In this document: piece after piece, positions 60,713-64,000 of the stretch | Numbering within the stretch: position 1 is the first letter of the stretch | Layout: the number at the start of each line of letters is the position of its first letter | Assembly (NCBI GenBank): GCA_025024175.1 | Contig: QCXZ01000075.1 | Span: forward strand, 2,604,001-2,668,000 | Source: Rhyzopertha dominica | Lineage: Eukaryota > Arthropoda > Insecta > Coleoptera > Bostrichidae | Direction: 5' to 3' | DNA length: 64,000 nt | The notes under the pieces: generated by a model | What the model saw: the letters and a program-made list of their open reading frames with translations, nothing else | Told to the model about the DNA's origin: nothing | Databases searched by the model: none | Program-made: the position numbers and the translations under genes

Positions 60713-61278
60713 CGAGAGTCATGTCAAAATTACTGCACACAGAACACATGTTGTCATCGCTTCTGGAGTAATGTATGTCGTTAAATACACGCTTTTTGTC
60801 AAGATGTTTCAATAAATCGGACTTCTCCTTTCTCTTCCTTTCGTTCTTCTTTGCACTGGCTGAACAGAACGAAATGGTAGAATTTCACAGCAGTTCTTGC
60901 AAACTCATTTGATTGACACTGCTTTATGCGATGAAGCGTTATCGTGCAAGAGGATGACGCCGCTGTCTTTCATATTTCTACACTCTTGGAATCATGCAAA
61001 GAAGACAAAAACATTCGTCTTTCTGTATTTGTCTATTGCTAGTTTGTCCATGCGGTCTTCTTCAATTATTGTAGCCAACATAGCAGCAAAATCCGCTACA
61101 GTGACGCGTTCCATTGCATCAAACTATCACTATTTGAGGTTTTTTTACACATAAACTAAGTTAACTACCCGCGCTCTATATATATATCTAAGTGATGTCT
61201 CAATGATGGACTTTTATAATTTGACAACAACTTGTTTTATTTTACCTTGTACGTGCAGAAATTATGACATGACTCTCG
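60713..61278 (-). mobile_element. Internally deleted mariner-like element (566 bp)
   Basis: Inverted ends CGAGAGTCATGTCA at both sides with TA at 60711-60712 and 61279-61280. The minus strand keeps transposase scraps: MERVTVADFAAMLATI and, after a frame change, GVILLHDNASSHKA (second-Asp block of a mariner). Most of the transposase is gone. It sits 13 nt after the donor of the alternative first exon at 61292. Confidence 0.85.
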
Positions 61279-61291
61279 TATTTCTATTTAC

Positions 61292-61584
61292 CCCACAACA
61301 AATCCGACTAGCATCACCATACAACTGGTGACTTGCCTCAAACGGTTTTCAATCTCCATCATGAAGCTATCAGCGTCTAAATCCTTGGTCGTCATTGATT
61401 TGTGAGATATTAAGCAACCATTCACAATGAAGTAAATTCCGTAGCAAAATCTGAATATTATCTTTGCTCTTTTGGTTTTTAAACAACCAGGAGGTCGACC
61501 GTACAGCCCAATGAACATGCATAGCATCAAAATCGGCTTACATGCATCATCAACAGAATGAGCTGTTAAAATTTTGTCAAACAT
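61292..61584 (-). CDS. Alternative or duplicated first exon of the gustatory receptor
   Basis: It starts MFDKILTAHSVDDACKPILM, is 293 nt long and ends phase 2 before GTAAAT. It has exactly the same length, phase and donor as the first exon at 58515-58223, with roughly 70% identical residues. SFMMEIENRLRQVTSC is identical in both, including the start of helix 2. No second set of exons 2-5 was found between 58.5 and 61.3 kb. The simplest reading is an alternative first exon with its own promoter, spliced to the exons from 55792 on, as known for some fly receptor loci. It could instead be an orphaned duplicate. There are no stops or frameshifts. Confidence 0.72.
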
Positions 61585-62271
61585 GTTCGTCGAATGTTTG
61601 ACGAATATATGTTTGTTCCTTTCTATACGACTTTAATTTAAACACTGCGTTTGTAGGGGCGTGGAAAATAAATTTGTACAACTGATGAATTCATTTACGG
61701 CATGTGACGTAGGTACTTACGCCCATTTCATTAGTTATGTTATCAGTCTATAAGAGGAATTTTTAAAGAATTTAATAACAGCATGTTCATTATTTTCGGT
61801 CTTGAAAATATTACCTGATAGATAAAAAACAGCAATATTTTGGGAAAGCTGCAATAACAGTTGGATGGTGTTTCCCATACTTCATGGGCGGTCCAGGAAT
61901 ATGCAATTAAGTAGACTTTTTTTTCGAAAACTAAGCACGATACGAAAACAATTCAAGAGACAAAAAAGATGTATTTTAAGTCGCTTGATGTGAAACAATA
62001 TAGAAAGTCAGTGACGCACATTCTCTTGTCAAAAATATTGATTAAGGTGTCCCCTGCGACGCCACCGGACTTAATAAATTTAATCAAATCAGGGCCAAAT
62101 GAGCCCCTTAACACTAGTATTAATACTGCCAAATTTCATCAAAATTGGGTAAAAGGATATTTACGAAAAACGTTTAAAAAGTTTAACACCTTGTATTTTG
62201 AAAACGAAGCATTTGAGGACCCATGTTTATATGAAATTTTTGTCTTAAAATTATTCTGAGAAGACGCTGAC

Positions 62272-63420
62272 ATGGAAGTGCAAATTGAAGAAAACAAGAG
62301 GAATCGTCGTTACCTTACCCAAGATGCCAAAGAAATCATAAAAAATGTATAATTTTTTGATAAAAAAAGAGTGCAGTGCTCCGTTAAAAGTGACAAGTGA
62401 AATGGTTGGTGTCCCCTACACGACTGTGAGAGATATTATTGAAAATAAAGGTAATTCAAGAAAATCAAACAATTCGGAGAAATTTATAAATATATCAAAA
62501 GAGCTTGGGATATAAATTAAAAAAGTGATTTACCAAATGTATAAGGAAAATAAAGTTCCAACTACGGCAGTCTGAAACTAAAACTTTTGGAATTAGGATA
62601 TGACATAAGTTATTGCGAAGAGTGGTTCAGAAAACACTTGAGGAGCATCGGTTTTAATTATAGTACATTAAACCAAAGTTTGTCCATAATGAAATCGACC
62701 CGACTAAAAAGAATGAGATGGGATTATATAAATGAAATCAGAAGGTACCGCCAAGAAAATCGTAATATCGTATAATTGGATGAAACGTGGTACGACACCT
62801 ACGACTTGATAAAAAAAGGTGTGACAGATGGGACAAATAACTGCGTTCTCTAAGCACCACATTCGAGAGGAAAAAGAATTATAATTCTTCATGCGGGAGG
62901 AAGTGATGGATGGGTGGAAATGGCTTATTACTGTCAGCGAAACAGATCCAAAATTGTTCTGCTGACTACCATTGCGACGTGGTTTCTGCACTTTTTGAAA
63001 CTTGGTTTCAGCAGCAGTTACTGCCAGGGCTATCTGTTATAGTATAACGGGAGATATCTTTCAAAATTAATGAACAAGGCGCCAACATCAGCTACAAAAA
63101 AATAGAAATAATTGATTACATGAAAAAGAATAAAATTATAATTCCGGATGGCAAAGTTACCAAAAAAGATCTGTTGACAATAATAAAAAATCTCAACATA
63201 TCTAAACAATATCGAGTTGACGAACTAGCGAAAGGACATGGACATACAGTTATGCGTTTGCCACCGTATTATTGAGTCCTAAACCCAATTGATTTAGCGT
63301 GGAGTACGCTTAAAAAGGAATACGAAGAAACAATAGATGTCCGCGTTTAAGTTCCGGAGTTGTAGATTTAGTACGTAGAGAGGTAAGTAGTATAACGAAA
63401 GAACTGTGGAAAAGCTGTAT
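62272..63420 (+). pseudogene. Tc1/mariner-superfamily (DDE_3-like) transposase pseudogene
   Basis: Fragments run in order on the + strand: MEVQIEENKRNRRYLTQDAK, TTAV and LLELGYDISYCEEWFRKHL (about 62560-62640), then a stop and LDETWYDTYDLIKKGVTDG (first Asp), HSRGKRIIILHAGGSDGWV, LSKLMNKAPTSATKK, EIIDYMKKNKI, IIPDGKVTKKDLLTI, KQYRVDELAKGHGHTVMRLP, and YYxVLNPIDLAWSTLKKEY, where the terminal Glu reads Asp. The second-Asp box, usually MDNASYH, is destroyed (YNGRYL). Many stops and frame changes show an old inactive copy. The family is distinct from the DD41D and Tc1 elements elsewhere in the window. Confidence 0.75.
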
Positions 63421-63429
63421 CAAGCATGT

Positions 63430-64000
63430 TATTGAAATTGAAAATAGCTATGTATCCCCAAATTTTCAAAATTTTATAATACAGGTTAATGATGATGCTA
63501 GCGTTGATTCAGAATTTAACAGTAGTGATGATGATAATAATTAATATATTCAAGTTATGTCGGTGTAAACTTTTTAGATTTTTTTGTAAAAATATAATAG
63601 AGGTATGAAATTATTTTTTTTGTATTTAGAGCTTTAGATAAAAAATATATATTCTTATTATTTTCTTTTAAAATACTTGACTTTTATTCACATATTTAGT
63701 TATGTTAACTATTAACCGCATGTTTCCAATAGTTAAAAGATTGTAAAGATATTAAAATGCATTGTTTATAATTTTCGGCTAGCACAGAATTCAACATATT
63801 CACAGGATATAAATATTACAGGAATGTTAAAAATCAAAATAATAATATTTATAAATGCGAGATTTTTCTTTGCATATTAACAAATAATGCTCAGATGTGC
63901 ATGCTGTCTAGTTAGATTACAAATTTCATTATAACTAGATATTCTTTGCTTGTGCAAAATAATGTTGCTACTCATCTAAAACTACGTACAATTCATTATG
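63430..64000. other. AT-rich end of the window
   Basis: After the transposase relic there is AT-rich sequence with an ATGATGATAATAATTAAT stretch near 63527. No feature is supported. Confidence 0.4.

Noticed and set aside
61969..62259. 96-codon frame upstream of the last transposase relic
   Set aside because: The DNA resembles non-coding repeat sequence common at insect element ends (CCAAATTTCATCAAAATTGG). It shows no protein family features.

Overview
The window looks like insect nuclear DNA, probably from a beetle or another holometabolous insect. It is AT-rich, its genes have short exons and long introns with GT..AG borders, it carries a chemosensory gustatory-receptor gene and a GH18 chitinase-like gene, and it is full of decayed Tc1/mariner elements and non-LTR retrotransposon fragments. 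Few host genes are present. Most long reading frames in the window are transposon remains or chance.

Left half (1-34.7 kb, + strand): three tandem paralogues of a small four-helix membrane protein with two C-terminal PY motifs. The first contributes only its last exon (1462-1727). The second (6832-14283) and third (22244-34671) are complete four-exon genes encoding 217 and 196 residues, with the same intron phases (0, 0, 1). Each complete gene has GATA-type motifs just upstream. Their introns and spacers hold a DD41D mariner copy, a Crypton-like recombinase relic, LINE fragments, three copies of a foldback element and a 1-kb inverted repeat.

Middle (37.5-47.6 kb, + strand): an eight-exon GH18 chitinase-like gene, 349 residues as modelled, whose catalytic glutamate position is an aspartate. 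Its introns were invaded by three Tc1/mariner elements: a decayed DD41D copy, a younger DD41D copy with one nonsense codon and a 22-bp deletion, and a Tc1 element sitting 13 nt past a splice donor.

Right part (48-61.6 kb, - strand): one gustatory receptor gene with exons at 58515-58223, 55792-55597, 55540-55350, 51909-51389 and 49090-48989, ending in the family signature TYxxxxxQF. A second, closely similar first exon at 61584-61292 has the same length, phase and donor, and its flanks are duplicated too. This suggests alternative first exons feeding shared 3' exons. A decayed receptor C-terminus lies at 48.1-48.5 kb. The receptor introns hold a Tc1 element with nearly intact transposase, a mariner, a hAT-type MITE and other non-autonomous elements. 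The right edge carries a broken transposase of another Tc1/mariner lineage.

No rRNA, tRNA, CRISPR array or bacterial-type operon was recognised. Splice models come from reading-frame and splice-site agreement by eye and were not checked against transcripts or homologues.
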